Assembly: GCF_030161375.1 (NCBI RefSeq)
Contig: NZ_BSSQ01000028.1
Coordinates: 1 to 64,000 of the forward strand
DNA length: 64,000 bases
Reading direction: 5' to 3'
Origin: Paenibacillus glycanilyticus
GTDB lineage: Bacteria; Bacillota; Bacilli; Paenibacillales; Paenibacillaceae
A program made the position numbers and the translations under genes. Within the stretch, counting starts at the first letter, position 1. Each line of letters opens with the position of its first letter. This document shows, piece by piece, positions 7,287-17,131 of this stretch. A model generated the notes under the pieces. The model ran no database searches and was not told where the DNA came from. It was given only the letters and a program-made list of their open reading frames with translations.

Positions 7287-8675
7287 TCAGAACGGAAACT
7301 TAAACCCTTTGCCGCCTTTGCCAAGCATGCCTTTCAGACCTTTCATTCCGCCCTTAGGGCCTTTAGGACCCATCATGGACGAGAATTGCTTCATCATCTT
7401 GCGCATGTCTTCGAATTGCTTGATCAGCCGGTTCACTTCCGTAATGGATGTGCCGCTGCCTGCAGCTACGCGCTTGCGGCGGCTATGATTCAGAAGTTCG
7501 GGCTTTTGCTTCTCGGCTTTCGTCATCGAGCGCACAATCGCTTCAACGCGGTTGATCTGTTTCTCATCTACCTTCATATCCTTCATGTTGCCCTTCATTT
7601 TGTTCATGCCGGGCAGCATATCCATCAGTTGATCCAGCGGACCCAGATTCCGGATTTGAGCCATTTGCTCAAGGAAGTCGTCGAAAGTAAACTCGGCAGT
7701 CCGCATTTTGCGTTCCATCTCCGCGGCTTTATCCGCATCAATGTTTGCTTGTGCCTTCTCGATCAGGGACAACATGTCCCCCATTCCCAAGATACGGGAA
7801 GCCATCCGGTCCGGATGGAAAGGTTCGAGCGCATCAATCTTCTCGCCCATTGCAGCGAATTTGATTGGTTTGCCGGTTACCGCTTTGACGGACAATGCCG
7901 CACCGCCGCGGGTATCGCCATCGAGCTTCGTAAGCACAACGCCTGTCAGTTCAAGCTGCTCATGGAAGCTTTGCGCGACGTTAACGGCATCTTGACCGGT
8001 CATTGCATCAACCACGAGCAATACTTCGTCAGGCTTCACGTTCTGGTGGATTTGCTTAAGCTCTTCCATCAGCGCTTCATCAATATGCAAACGGCCCGCG
8101 GTATCGAAGATTACGTAATCGTTTTGATTTTCTTTCGCGTGCTGAAGACCGGCTTTCGCAATCTCAACCGGGGAAGTTTGATCGCCCATCGAGAATACCG
8201 GGGCATTAATTTGCTCGCCCAATACTTGCAGCTGCTTAATCGCCGCAGGACGGTAAATGTCGCAGGCTACAAGGAGCGGCTTATGATTGCTTTTTTGAAG
8301 CAATTTGGCCAATTTGCCCGTAGTAGTTGTCTTACCCGCGCCTTGCAGACCAACCATCATAATAACGGTAGGAGGCTTGTTCGCTTTCGCAAGTTTGCTC
8401 TGCGTACCGCCCATCAATTCCGTCATTTCTTTGTTAACGATATCGATAACGACCATGCCTGGCGTAAAGCTCTTGGATACGTCAAGTCCAAGTGCTTTCT
8501 CTTTCACTTTGGCGATAAAATCCTTGACGACTTTAAAGTTAACGTCAGCTTCGAGCAACGCTAGGCGCACTTCGCGCATCGCTTCGTTCAAATCTTCTTC
8601 CGTTACTTTACCTTTGCTTCTCAGCTTGCTGAACACATTTTGCAGCCGGTTCGTTAAGCTCTCAAATGCCGCCAT
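7287..8675 (-). CDS. ffh: Signal recognition particle protein Ffh
   Basis: Ffh binds signal sequences and 4.5S/6S RNA and delivers nascent membrane proteins to FtsY. The 462-residue protein has the N domain, the GTPase G domain with P-loop GLQGAGKTTT (about residue 107), DTAGRLH and TKLDGDTRGG, and the Met-rich M domain with the RNA-binding motif SMTKAEKQKPELL followed by SRRKRVAAGSG. The C-terminus is a Gly/Lys/Met tail ending GKGFKFPF. It forms an operon with ylxM, whose stop lies 15 bases upstream. Confidence 0.98.
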   Translation of the reverse strand: MAAFESLTNRLQNVFSKLRSKGKVTEEDLNEAMREVRLALLEADVNFKVVKDFIAKVKEKALGLDVSKSFTPGMVVIDIVNKEMTELMGGTQSKLAKANKPPTVIMMVGLQGAGKTTTTGKLAKLLQKSNHKPLLVACDIYRPAAIKQLQVLGEQINAPVFSMGDQTSPVEIAKAGLQHAKENQNDYVIFDTAGRLHIDEALMEELKQIHQNVKPDEVLLVVDAMTGQDAVNVAQSFHEQLELTGVVLTKLDGDTRGGAALSVKAVTGKPIKFAAMGEKIDALEPFHPDRMASRILGMGDMLSLIEKAQANIDADKAAEMERKMRTAEFTFDDFLEQMAQIRNLGPLDQLMDMLPGMNKMKGNMKDMKVDEKQINRVEAIVRSMTKAEKQKPELLNHSRRKRVAAGSGTSITEVNRLIKQFEDMRKMMKQFSSMMGPKGPKGGMKGLKGMLGKGGKGFKFPF

Positions 8676-8690
8676 GATTCGTCACCTCCG

Positions 8691-9062
8691 TCACTTCATA
8701 ATTTCCGTATCGGTTAATTGCTCTATGTCTTGAAGTAGCTTTTGTTTATAAGTATGGTCGATCGGCAATTCCGCGACTTTGCGTTCCAGCCCTGCGGCCA
8801 GTCTTTGCATCGCTTCATGTTTCATCAGCAGGCTCAGCTTGGCTTCATAACCTTCAAGCACCTGCTCCGCCCGTTTCACATGTTCGTATACCGCCTGCCG
8901 GCTGATACCCGATTCTGCCGCGATCTCGCCAAGCGAGTAGTCATCGTGGAAATAATATTTTAAGAACGTCCGCTGTTTCTCGGTGAGTAGCGGCTCGTAG
9001 AAATCAAATAATAAGTTAATTCGTGTTGTCTTGGCAAGGGCATCCGGTTCATGTATTGTCAT
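8691..9062 (-). CDS. ylxM: YlxM-like DNA-binding protein, SRP-associated
   Basis: The protein is a small helix-turn-helix protein of the UPF0122 family, sigma-70 region-4-like: SLGEIAAESGISRQAVYEHVKRAE around residue 45. In streptococci YlxM modulates the SRP GTPase. I choose ATG 9062 (123 residues, GAAAGGGG upstream), which matches the usual length. A TTG 11 codons earlier lacks a good site. It is directly upstream of ffh. Confidence 0.9.
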   Translation of the reverse strand: MTIHEPDALAKTTRINLLFDFYEPLLTEKQRTFLKYYFHDDYSLGEIAAESGISRQAVYEHVKRAEQVLEGYEAKLSLLMKHEAMQRLAAGLERKVAELPIDHTYKQKLLQDIEQLTDTEIMK

Positions 9063-9128
9063 CCGCTTCAAGCCCCTTTCAACATCATCCGTCAAGGAAA
9101 AAGACTTGACAGTGTCGCAACGTTTCTT

Positions 9129-9158
9129 ATCTTACACGAAGTCAGATAGGGCTGTCAA
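9129..9158 (-). promoter_or_regulatory. Sigma-A promoter of ylxM-ffh
   Basis: A perfect TTGACA (9153-9158) and TAAGAT (9129-9134) are spaced by 18 bases on the minus strand. The start would lie just downstream of ftsY and about 60 bases before ylxM. Confidence 0.75.
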
Positions 9159-9179
9159 GCTTTTGTCCTTGTCACTTAT

Positions 9180-10178
9180 TTAATTTGTTTCCGATTGTTC
9201 TTCTTCGCGCTGAATGAGTCCTGAGAATAAGGCATGAACGAATTGCTCGGAGTCGAATTCCTGCAGATCAGTCATCTTCTCGCCTAGGCCTACTAGCTTC
9301 ACCGGAAGATTAAGCTCATTGCGAATGGCGATAACAATGCCGCCTTTGGCCGTTCCGTCAAGCTTAGTAAGCACAAGACCGGTAACGCCGCTTTTTTCAC
9401 CGAACAGCTTAGCTTGGCTAAGCGCGTTTTGCCCGGTAGTTGCGTCCAGAACCAGCAGCACTTCATGAGGAGCATCCGGAATTTCACGCTGGATAACGCG
9501 GAAAATCTTGTTCAGCTCTTCCATCAGATTTGTTTTGTTCTGAAGACGACCCGCCGTATCGCAGAGCAATACGTCTACTCCGCGCTGCTTCGCTGCTTGA
9601 ACGGCGTCAAACATAACCGCCGCAGGATCGGAACCCGATTGCTGCTTAATCACGTCAACTCCAACGCGCTCGCCCCATACTTCCAACTGTTCAATCGCCG
9701 CTGCGCGGAACGTATCGCCTGCTGCCATCATTACGCTCTTGCCTTCGCTTTTGAATTTGTGCGCGAGTTTGCCGATAGTTGTTGTTTTGCCCACGCCGTT
9801 AACGCCAACGAACAAAATAACGGTAATCCCGCTTTTCGCCATTTGAAGACCCGGGTTTTGTTCACCCTTGAGCAGCCCGATCAGCTTCTCGGACAAGATC
9901 GGCTGAAGTTCGGCGGCCTGCTCGATTTTCCGTTTCTTCACTTCCGCGCGAAGCTCGTCGATCAACGTCATTACCGTATTTACGCCAACGTCGGCGCCAA
10001 TGAGAATTTCTTCGAGCTCTTCGTAAAATTCCTCATCGATTTTTTTGCGGCGGGTAATCAATTCCTCGACCTTCTCCACTAAGGCAACGCGGGTCTTGGT
10101 AAGGCCTTCCTTGAATATCGTCGTTACCGCTTCCGTCTTGGAAGCGATGCTTTCTTTCAGCTTTTTGAAAAAACTCAT
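9180..10178 (-). CDS. ftsY: SRP receptor FtsY
   Basis: FtsY is the membrane-associated SRP receptor GTPase. It has 332 residues, with a short N-terminal amphipathic helix (MSFFKKLKESIASK) instead of the long acidic A domain of E. coli, as usual in Bacilli. Then come the N domain and a G domain with P-loop GVNGVGKTTT (about residue 132), DTAGRLQNK and TKLDGTAKGG. It sits 46 bases after smc and is likely cotranscribed with it. Confidence 0.98.
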   Translation of the reverse strand: MSFFKKLKESIASKTEAVTTIFKEGLTKTRVALVEKVEELITRRKKIDEEFYEELEEILIGADVGVNTVMTLIDELRAEVKKRKIEQAAELQPILSEKLIGLLKGEQNPGLQMAKSGITVILFVGVNGVGKTTTIGKLAHKFKSEGKSVMMAAGDTFRAAAIEQLEVWGERVGVDVIKQQSGSDPAAVMFDAVQAAKQRGVDVLLCDTAGRLQNKTNLMEELNKIFRVIQREIPDAPHEVLLVLDATTGQNALSQAKLFGEKSGVTGLVLTKLDGTAKGGIVIAIRNELNLPVKLVGLGEKMTDLQEFDSEQFVHALFSGLIQREEEQSETN

Positions 10179-10224
10179 ACGGGTTCAAGTCCTCCATCCT
10201 ATTCGAGCAGCCGCTACAATAAGC

Positions 10225-13200
10225 TTAAGCGGATTCCTGCTCTTCTCCATCTTCTTCAAGGCGTACGGATACGAGCTTGGATACGCCGCCTTCTTCCATC
10301 GTCACCCCGTACAGAACGTCGGCTTCCTCCATCGTTCCTTTGCGGTGCGTAACAACAATAAATTGCGTTAGTTCGGAGAATTCGCGCAAATATTGGGCAA
10401 AACGCGCAACGTTTGCTTCATCAAGCGCCGCCTCGACTTCGTCAAGTACGCAGAATGGGACCGGCTTAACCTGCAATATCGCAAATAATAAAGCAATCGC
10501 CGTTAGCGCACGTTCCCCGCCGGATAGCAACTGCAGATTTTGCAGCTTTTTGCCCGGAGGCTGGGCAACGATATCAATGCCCGTCTCCAGCACGCGGTCC
10601 GGCTCGACCATAACCAGATCGGCGCGGCCGCCTCCAAACAGCTTCGCAAACACAACAACGAAGTGGCTGCGAATCTGCTCAAACGTCGATTTGAAGCGTT
10701 TGGACATTTCTTCATCCATCTCGCGGATAACCTGGTACAAGGTTGTTTTGGCTTCAACCAGGTCATCTTTCTGTTCGGTCAGGAATTCGAAACGTTCCCT
10801 TACGCGTTCATACTCCTCAATCGCGCCAAGGTTCACGTCGCCAAGCGCGGTAATTTGGCGTTTAATGTCGCGTACCGCATTTTGCGTGCCTACGATATCT
10901 TCCGGCACCGGATATTGTTCTTTCGCAAGCTCGAAGCTTAGCTCGTATTCTTCGCTTAATTTGCGGAGCAGGTTATCGAGCTCTACATCCAGCCGGTTCG
11001 CCGCGATTTCCGTTTGCCGCATCTGGTCTTCAACCTGCCGCAGCTGGGCGCGCTGATCTTTCGTATCGCTTTCACCCTGCTCAAGCTCCTTCACCCGTTC
11101 GGCTCTAGCCGATCGCTTCAGATCGGTCTGTTCCGCGCATTCCTGTTTCTTCAACCGCAAATGGTTCAACTGCTCGATTTGGGCAACGGTTTCTTCGCTA
11201 TGGCGTTCCAGTTCGGCTTCCTGCTGGTTAAACATCGTCCGGTAGCCGGCAAGTTCTTGCTTGGCGCGTTGAATATCCGAACGGACACGTGCCGCTTGAT
11301 CTTCAAACGATTGCTTCTCCTGGTCGGTCTTCGCAACGGCAATTTTCAAATCCGTCAGTTGCACTTGCAGCTCTTCCTTGGCGGATTCGCTAGCCTTACG
11401 ACGTTCCTCTGCAAGCTGGATCGCCGCCTGCAACCTGGCTTCGTCGGCCGTCAGTTGCTCCAGCCTAACTTCAGCTTCCGTTGCCATGGACAACATCGAC
11501 TGCTGCTCGGCTGTATGATTGGTGCGATCTGCCGTAAACAGCTGTTCCTGCTCGCTGAGATGTTTGGCTTCATTATTTAATTGTTGAAGCTCCGCTCGAA
11601 CCTGCTGTTCGTCAATCCGGTATTGCTCGGCTTGGGAACGCAATTCTTCCATGTTTTGCGAAAGAATCGACTGTTCTTTGCGAAGATCGCTAAGCTTGTC
11701 CCGCAGCTGGGCAATGGTTTTGGTGCCTTCGTTGATTTCCTCGTCCAATGCTTCGATTTGACGTTGCCGGCCGAGCAGGCTAGCCCCTTTCTTCTGCAGG
11801 CTGCCGCCCGTCATCGAACCGCCGGCGTTAACTACATCGCCTTCAAGCGTAACGACGCGGTAACGATATTGGCATTTGGATGCAATTCGGTTCGCTTGCT
11901 CGAGTGTTTCGGCAAGCAGAACATTGCCGAGCAAGCTATTAATAATCGCTTCATATCTAGGTTCGCAAGATACCAACTCGGCTGCGACGCCAACAAAACC
12001 GTCAACGGACTCTGCCATGCGTTTGTCATGCTCGGAAACATGGCGTCCCCGGATAACATCAAGCGGGAGGAATGTTGCGCGGCCAAGCTGACGCTGCTTC
12101 AAGAAGGAAATAGCGGTTCGTGCCGATTTCTCGTCTTCCATGACGATATGCTGCAACGCGCCGCCGAGTGCGGTCTCTACGGCAGTCTCTATTCTCTCAG
12201 GTACGCGCACAAGCTCCGCGACGGCACCATGAACGCCGCCGATGCCGCCGGAATTAGCCGGGCGACGGGACGCTTTCAGCACTTCCCGGACGCCATGCAT
12301 GAACCCATCGAGCGCATCCTGCATTTCTTTCATCGTGTCGCGCCGCGAAACTTGCGCGTCCAGCTTTTGTTCCCACTTGCGGAGCGCGACAGTAGCATCT
12401 TCAGAAATCTGACTGAACTCTTTCGCTTTTTCCGCTTCATCGATATATTTCGTGCGGGCTTTATTAATGGAGTCCAGCGTGGCTTCAAGCTGCTTCTCCA
12501 GCTCCGCTCTTCGCGCATTCAGCTTGCGCTGCTGCTCGGCCCACTTCGCCTCTTCATCGCTAAGACGCTCCATGCGGCGCTGAACCGCTTCCTGCTGCTG
12601 GGCAGCGTAACGGATTTCGTTGCGAAGCGTGGCCATCGTGCTGAGCACTTCAAGCAGCTCGCTCTTCAGCATTTCTTCCGCGTCAAGCGCAGCTCCGCCG
12701 GTTACGCCAATCAGGTTTGCTTCTTCAACGGAAAGCTTCTGCTTGAGCTCGGCCAACTGCAATTCCAAGACGGCACCGCGGTTGCGGAATTCCGCTTCTT
12801 CGCTTGTTAATGAAGCAATGCGTTCATCCTGTGCGGCAATCGTTTCTTCCAGCTGCTTTTTGTTCTGCTCCAGGTTTTTCTTCCGTTCCTTCAGAACTTC
12901 GCCATACCCTTCGCATTTCTCGTATTCTTCACTGTATTGAAGCATATCTTCATGGAGTCGATCGAGCGCTTCCTCAAGCTCCCTGAGCGCCTGGCGATCC
13001 TTCTCCAGATGGGCGTCATGTTTGCTGACAACGGTCGACAGCTCCAGTTGCTCGCGCTTGAGACGTTCAAGCTTGGCATTCGCTTCGGACCATGAACCGT
13101 ACACGTTTTCTATGTTATGTACGTACATCGAAATCTCTTGCGTCTTGAGCTGCTCCCTTAACTGCTTGAAATGAATCGCTTTCTCCGATTGAACGCGCAG

Positions 13201-13812
13201 CGGCTCTACCTGATCTTCCAGCTCCGTCACCAAATCGTGAATCCGGAGCAGATTATTCTCGGTATCGTCCAGCTTGCGCTGTGCTTCGCGTTTGCGGGAT
13301 TTGTATTTAACAATACCCGATGCTTCTTCAAATATTCCCCGCCGGTCTTCCGACCGTGTACTCAATATTTCTTCGATCCGGCCTTGTCCGATAATGGAGT
13401 AAGCTTCTTTACCGATACCGGTATCCATAAAGAGTTCGGTAATATCCTTCAGCCTGCACGGCTGTTTGTTGATCATATATTCGCTATCGCCGCTCCGGTG
13501 GACGCGGCGTGTTACTGTCACTTCATGATATTCCAGCGGCAGTGCACCATCGCCGTTATCAAGCGTCAGAGATACTTCCCCGTAGTTAACCGCCTTGCGC
13601 GCATCGCTTCCGGCAAAAATAATATCCTCCATCTTGCCGCCGCGAAGGCTTTTGGCGCTTTGTTCGCCCAATACCCAACGGATCCCGTCCGAAATATTGC
13701 TTTTTCCGCTGCCGTTTGGTCCAACAACAGCTGTAATGCCGGTGACAAATTCCATTTCCGTCTTGTCGGCAAATGATTTAAATCCCGATAATTCTATCCG
13801 TTTCAGGAACAT
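10225..13812 (-). CDS. smc: Chromosome segregation ATPase SMC
   Basis: SMC is the condensin ATPase that works with ScpA and ScpB. The 1195-residue protein has the Walker A head GPNGSGKSNISDGIRWVLGE (residues 32-51), two long coiled coils, and a Gly-rich hinge near 520-660 (GGIGGVHGAV, NAGGSMTGGS). The C-terminal head carries the signature LLSGGERALTAIALL and Walker B FCVLDEVEAALD. Length and order match B. subtilis SMC. It lies between rnc and ftsY, with its own predicted promoter behind the rnc terminator. Confidence 0.99.
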   Translation of the reverse strand: MFLKRIELSGFKSFADKTEMEFVTGITAVVGPNGSGKSNISDGIRWVLGEQSAKSLRGGKMEDIIFAGSDARKAVNYGEVSLTLDNGDGALPLEYHEVTVTRRVHRSGDSEYMINKQPCRLKDITELFMDTGIGKEAYSIIGQGRIEEILSTRSEDRRGIFEEASGIVKYKSRKREAQRKLDDTENNLLRIHDLVTELEDQVEPLRVQSEKAIHFKQLREQLKTQEISMYVHNIENVYGSWSEANAKLERLKREQLELSTVVSKHDAHLEKDRQALRELEEALDRLHEDMLQYSEEYEKCEGYGEVLKERKKNLEQNKKQLEETIAAQDERIASLTSEEAEFRNRGAVLELQLAELKQKLSVEEANLIGVTGGAALDAEEMLKSELLEVLSTMATLRNEIRYAAQQQEAVQRRMERLSDEEAKWAEQQRKLNARRAELEKQLEATLDSINKARTKYIDEAEKAKEFSQISEDATVALRKWEQKLDAQVSRRDTMKEMQDALDGFMHGVREVLKASRRPANSGGIGGVHGAVAELVRVPERIETAVETALGGALQHIVMEDEKSARTAISFLKQRQLGRATFLPLDVIRGRHVSEHDKRMAESVDGFVGVAAELVSCEPRYEAIINSLLGNVLLAETLEQANRIASKCQYRYRVVTLEGDVVNAGGSMTGGSLQKKGASLLGRQRQIEALDEEINEGTKTIAQLRDKLSDLRKEQSILSQNMEELRSQAEQYRIDEQQVRAELQQLNNEAKHLSEQEQLFTADRTNHTAEQQSMLSMATEAEVRLEQLTADEARLQAAIQLAEERRKASESAKEELQVQLTDLKIAVAKTDQEKQSFEDQAARVRSDIQRAKQELAGYRTMFNQQEAELERHSEETVAQIEQLNHLRLKKQECAEQTDLKRSARAERVKELEQGESDTKDQRAQLRQVEDQMRQTEIAANRLDVELDNLLRKLSEEYELSFELAKEQYPVPEDIVGTQNAVRDIKRQITALGDVNLGAIEEYERVRERFEFLTEQKDDLVEAKTTLYQVIREMDEEMSKRFKSTFEQIRSHFVVVFAKLFGGGRADLVMVEPDRVLETGIDIVAQPPGKKLQNLQLLSGGERALTAIALLFAILQVKPVPFCVLDEVEAALDEANVARFAQYLREFSELTQFIVVTHRKGTMEEADVLYGVTMEEGGVSKLVSVRLEEDGEEQESA

Positions 13813-13836
13813 AACCTGGCTTTCACCTCAACGCCT

Positions 13837-13866
13837 ATTGTAACACAACTTGACGCGGCTCGTTAA
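13837..13866 (-). promoter_or_regulatory. Candidate sigma-A promoter of smc-ftsY
   Basis: TTAACG (13861-13866) and TACAAT (13837-13842) are 18 bases apart on the minus strand, between the rnc terminator and smc. The -35 is imperfect (4 of 6). Confidence 0.45.
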
Positions 13867-13892
13867 TCCTTTTGACCTCTGCAAAATAAGAC

Positions 13893-13936
13893 AAAAAAGC
13901 CCGCCTTGAGATCCTTGCCAGAATCCTCAGGCGGGC
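13893..13936 (-). terminator. Terminator after rnc
   Basis: GCCCGCC...GAG (13899-13910) pairs with CTCAGGCGGGC (13926-13936) and is followed on the minus strand by six U. It ends the fapR-to-rnc transcript. Confidence 0.85.
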
Positions 13937-13944
13937 GTATTCTC

Positions 13945-14640
13945 TTATTCCGTCAGCGATTTCCAAGCTACGGCCGCAGCACGCTGCTCTGCTTCCTTTT
14001 TCGTTCTGCCGCTGCCATTCCCGTACGGTATCTCGCCGATACATACCTCGACGACAAACTCCCGGTCATGAGCAGGTCCACGTTCTTCCATAATCCGATA
14101 TTCCACGGCGCCAAGTCCTTTGTGCTGCGCGCGTTCCTGCAGCTTGGACTTAAAGTCCTTCACCAGCAGGCCGTAGTCATTGGACTCGATATACGGGAAC
14201 ATATGCGTCTCGAGAAACGTTCTAGTCCGTTCAATCCCTGCATCCAGGAAGATCGCTCCAACAAAAGCTTCGAACAAATCGGCGAGCAGCGCAGGACGCT
14301 GTCTACCTCCAAGCTGCTCTTCGCCTCTGCCAAGCTGAATATGCGCGCCAAGCTCCAGACGCTCTGCAAACTGCGCAAGTGAAGGTTCACATACGACAGA
14401 TGCCCGCATTCGGGTCAGCTCGCCTTCCGGACGGTTCGGATATGCACTGAACAAATATTCCGAAACGAGCAGCTGCAATACAGCGTCGCCCAGAAACTCC
14501 AGGCGTTCATTATGCTCGATCGTCCCATGCTTATGTTCATTCACATAGGAGGTGTGCGTAAATGCCTGCTTCAGCAGCTTGAGCTGTTTGAAGCGAAGCT
14601 GCAGACGGGTCTGCAGCTCGTTGATGGAATCACGCTTCAT
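13945..14640 (-). CDS. rnc: Ribonuclease III
   Basis: RNase III cuts double-stranded RNA in rRNA and mRNA processing. The 231-residue protein has the catalytic signature NERLEFLGDAVLQLL (about residue 43), the second acidic site LFEAFVGAIFLDAG, and a C-terminal dsRNA-binding domain from about residue 160 (KSKLQERAQHKG, then GSGRTKKEAEQRAA). Its start overlaps the end of fabF by 11 bases, which suggests translational coupling. Confidence 0.98.
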   Translation of the reverse strand: MKRDSINELQTRLQLRFKQLKLLKQAFTHTSYVNEHKHGTIEHNERLEFLGDAVLQLLVSEYLFSAYPNRPEGELTRMRASVVCEPSLAQFAERLELGAHIQLGRGEEQLGGRQRPALLADLFEAFVGAIFLDAGIERTRTFLETHMFPYIESNDYGLLVKDFKSKLQERAQHKGLGAVEYRIMEERGPAHDREFVVEVCIGEIPYGNGSGRTKKEAEQRAAAVAWKSLTE

Positions 14641-15871
14641 AGACTTTCATCACGATCGTCGCGTTATGACCGCCGAAGCCAAATGAGTTAGACAGCGCTG
14701 TCTTGACATCCGCTTTACGTGGCTTGTTAGGCACGTAATCGAGGTCAAGTTCAGGATCTTGATTGTCCAAGTTGATGGTTGGCGCAATGATGCCGTTTTG
14801 AAGCGTAAGACCGAGAATAACGGCTTCAACGCCGCCGGCAGCGCCAAGCAGGTGGCCCGTCATCGATTTGGTCGAGCTGACAGCCACCTTGTAAGCATGG
14901 TCGCCAAACGCTTTCTTGATTGCGCTTGTTTCGGAACGGTCGCCTACAGGCGTTGATGTGCCATGAGCATTGATATAATCAATCGCTTCAGGTTCAATGC
15001 CGGCATCGCGCAATGCTTTCGTCATGCAGCGTGCTGCTCCGTCCGGATCCGGCTCCGTCATGTGGTGAGCGTCTCCGCTCATGCCGTAACCGATCACTTC
15101 CGCATAAATTTTGGCTCCGCGTTTCTGCGCATGCTCAAGAGATTCCAGAACAAGAACGCCAGCGCCCTCGCCCATAATGAAACCATCGCGGTCGATATCA
15201 AACGGACGGCTTGCTTTCTCAGGCTCGTCGTTGCGAACGGACATTGCGCGCATCGAGCAGAAGCCCGCAAGACCGGTAGGACGGATCGTTGCTTCGGCAC
15301 CGCCGCAGATCATTACATCCGCATCTCCGCGCTGAATCATTTTGTACGAGTCGCCGATCGAGTGGGTACCCGTTGCACAAGCGGTTACCGCTGTGCTGTT
15401 AGGACCTTTAGCACCTGTCAGCATCGATACTTGTCCGGAAGCCATATTCGCGATCATCATCGGAATGAAGAACGGGCTTACGCGCTTAGGACCCTTCTCG
15501 AGCAGGATGTTGTGCTGGTCTTCCCATGTGCCGAGGCCACCGATACCGGAACCCACGATAACGCCCACACGCTCAGGATCTACGCTGGCACCGATATCAA
15601 GGCCGGCATCTTTAACCGCATTCAAGCTGGCTACGGAAGCGAACTGGACGAAACGGTCCATGCGGCGTGCTTCTTTTTTATCGAGATTATAATCCTCAGG
15701 ATTAAAGTTTTTAATTTCGGCAGCAATTTGAGTCGGGTATTCGGATACGTCAAACGCTTCGATATGCGATACGCCTGATTTGCCTTCCATCAAATTACCC
15801 CAAAACTGATCCAGATCTGCTCCGAGCGAGGTAATAACCCCCATGCCGGTAACAACAACTCTTTGCTTCAT
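14630..15871 (-). CDS. fabF: Beta-ketoacyl-ACP synthase II
   Basis: FabF elongates acyl-ACP with malonyl-ACP in fatty acid synthesis and controls temperature-dependent chain composition. The 413-residue thiolase-fold protein has the nucleophile Cys in TACATGTHSIGD (about residue 164), His in NAHGTSTPVGD (about 304) and His in SMTGHLLGAAG (about 341). In B. subtilis fabF is elsewhere with fabHA; here it is built into the fap/fab operon after acpP. Confidence 0.98.
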   Translation of the reverse strand: MKQRVVVTGMGVITSLGADLDQFWGNLMEGKSGVSHIEAFDVSEYPTQIAAEIKNFNPEDYNLDKKEARRMDRFVQFASVASLNAVKDAGLDIGASVDPERVGVIVGSGIGGLGTWEDQHNILLEKGPKRVSPFFIPMMIANMASGQVSMLTGAKGPNSTAVTACATGTHSIGDSYKMIQRGDADVMICGGAEATIRPTGLAGFCSMRAMSVRNDEPEKASRPFDIDRDGFIMGEGAGVLVLESLEHAQKRGAKIYAEVIGYGMSGDAHHMTEPDPDGAARCMTKALRDAGIEPEAIDYINAHGTSTPVGDRSETSAIKKAFGDHAYKVAVSSTKSMTGHLLGAAGGVEAVILGLTLQNGIIAPTINLDNQDPELDLDYVPNKPRKADVKTALSNSFGFGGHNATIVMKVYEA

Positions 15872-15990
15872 TAGTAAGATTCACCTCAAGTGGACTGCTA
15901 TTTAGATGTGTGCATCACATCTTCTATGATTAAAAGCGTACAAGCTCATTCATAATGTCATGATGATTCCGTGCCTCAGATGGAGAGAAG

Positions 15991-16010
15991 TCCCGTTTAT
16001 TACAACGGGA
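15991..16010 (-). terminator. Hairpin between acpP and fabF
   Basis: TCCCGTT (15991-15997) and AACGGGA (16004-16010) form a 7-bp stem. The U tract is poor, so it is more likely an attenuator or a processing/stability element that sets acpP above fabF. Confidence 0.4.
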
Positions 16011-16021
16011 CCCTGATTTCC

Positions 16022-16264
16022 TTACGTATGAGATTGTATGTAATTGACTACTTCTCCCACCGTGGTGATGGTCTCTGCATCTTCATCAGAGATTTCCATA
16101 TCAAACTCGTCTTCCAGTTCCATGACCAACTCAACGACATCAAGAGAGTCAGCGCCGAGGTCATCTTTGAAGGAAGCTTCCAGCGTGACTTCCGCCTCGT
16201 CTACGCCAAGTCTGTCGACGACGATACGTTTTACACGTTCTACTACTTCGGACATCCGATTCAC
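16022..16264 (-). CDS. acpP: Acyl carrier protein
   Basis: ACP is the 80-residue acidic carrier of growing acyl chains. The phosphopantetheine attachment Ser is in GADSLDVVEL (Ser about 39). It is flanked by fabG upstream and fabF downstream. A GGAGGTG site precedes the ATG. Confidence 0.98.
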   Translation of the reverse strand: MNRMSEVVERVKRIVVDRLGVDEAEVTLEASFKDDLGADSLDVVELVMELEDEFDMEISDEDAETITTVGEVVNYIQSHT

Positions 16265-16350
16265 CTCCTCCTAGGGTATTATACGAGAATTTAAGACAAA
16301 ATGCCATACAAACCGTTGCAATTGCTGTCACACCAGCGGATAAGCAAATC

Positions 16351-17100
16351 TTACATGTACATGCCGCCGTCTACATGGACGGTTTGGCCGGTCATATAAG
16401 ATGCTGCGCCGGATGCCAGGAAGCGCACTGCTGCAGCAATATCTTCTGCCGCTCCAAGACGCGCAAGCGGTATTTGCGAGGACAGCGATTCCTTCATTTC
16501 GTCGGAAAGCTTGTCCGTCATATCCGTCTGAATGAAGCCTGGAGCGATGCAGTTGACGGTAATGCCGCGGGATGCAAGCTCGCGTGCGCTCGATTTAGTG
16601 AGGCCAATCACGCCAGCTTTCGCTGCCACGTAATTCGCTTGTCCCGGATTTCCGAGCACGCCAACAACCGAAGAGATATTAATAATGCGTCCGGAACGCT
16701 GCTTCATCATAGGCCGCGTTACCGCTTTGATCCCGTTAAAGACACCCTTCAAGTTCGTCTCAATAACCTGGTCAAATTCCTCTTCTTTCATACGCATAAT
16801 TAAATTATCTCTTGTAATGCCGGCGTTATTCACCAAAATATCAATCGAGCCAAATTGATCGACAACTTCTTTGACCATGGCTTCGAATTCAGCGGATTTT
16901 CCGACATTCGCTTTCAGAATAATCGCGCGGCGGCCAACCGCCTCAACAGCCTTCGCCGTTTCGGCAGCAGCGGCTTCGCTGCCCGAATAATTGATCGCCA
17001 CATCAGCGCCTGCTTCCGCAAGAGCGACGGCAATCGCGCGGCCGATCCCGCGGGATGCGCCGGTTACTAGCGCTTTTTTACCTTCAAGACTAGCAAACAT
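16351..17100 (-). CDS. fabG: 3-oxoacyl-ACP reductase
   Basis: FabG is the NADPH-dependent short-chain dehydrogenase reducing beta-ketoacyl-ACP. The 249-residue protein has TGASRGIGRA (residues 14-23), NNAG at about 91, catalytic Ser in NISSVVG, and the YVAAKAG Tyr-Lys pair. The operon position between fabD and acpP is canonical. Confidence 0.98.
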   Translation of the reverse strand: MFASLEGKKALVTGASRGIGRAIAVALAEAGADVAINYSGSEAAAAETAKAVEAVGRRAIILKANVGKSAEFEAMVKEVVDQFGSIDILVNNAGITRDNLIMRMKEEEFDQVIETNLKGVFNGIKAVTRPMMKQRSGRIINISSVVGVLGNPGQANYVAAKAGVIGLTKSSARELASRGITVNCIAPGFIQTDMTDKLSDEMKESLSSQIPLARLGAAEDIAAAVRFLASGAASYMTGQTVHVDGGMYM

Positions 17101-17131
17101 GGTATACCTCCTCCAAGTTTTGCGCGGTACC

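Noticed and set aside
7386..8564. 392-codon open frame on the plus strand opposite ffh
   Set aside because: It is a mirror frame caused by codon bias of ffh; the translation has no recognisable domain and no ribosome-binding site.
11581..12810. 409-codon open frame opposite smc
   Set aside because: It lies wholly inside smc on the other strand and reads as Leu/Phe-rich noise; smc has complete family motifs across the same bases.
14963..15778. 271-codon open frame opposite fabF
   Set aside because: Shadow of fabF, with no coding signature, start site or homologous motif.
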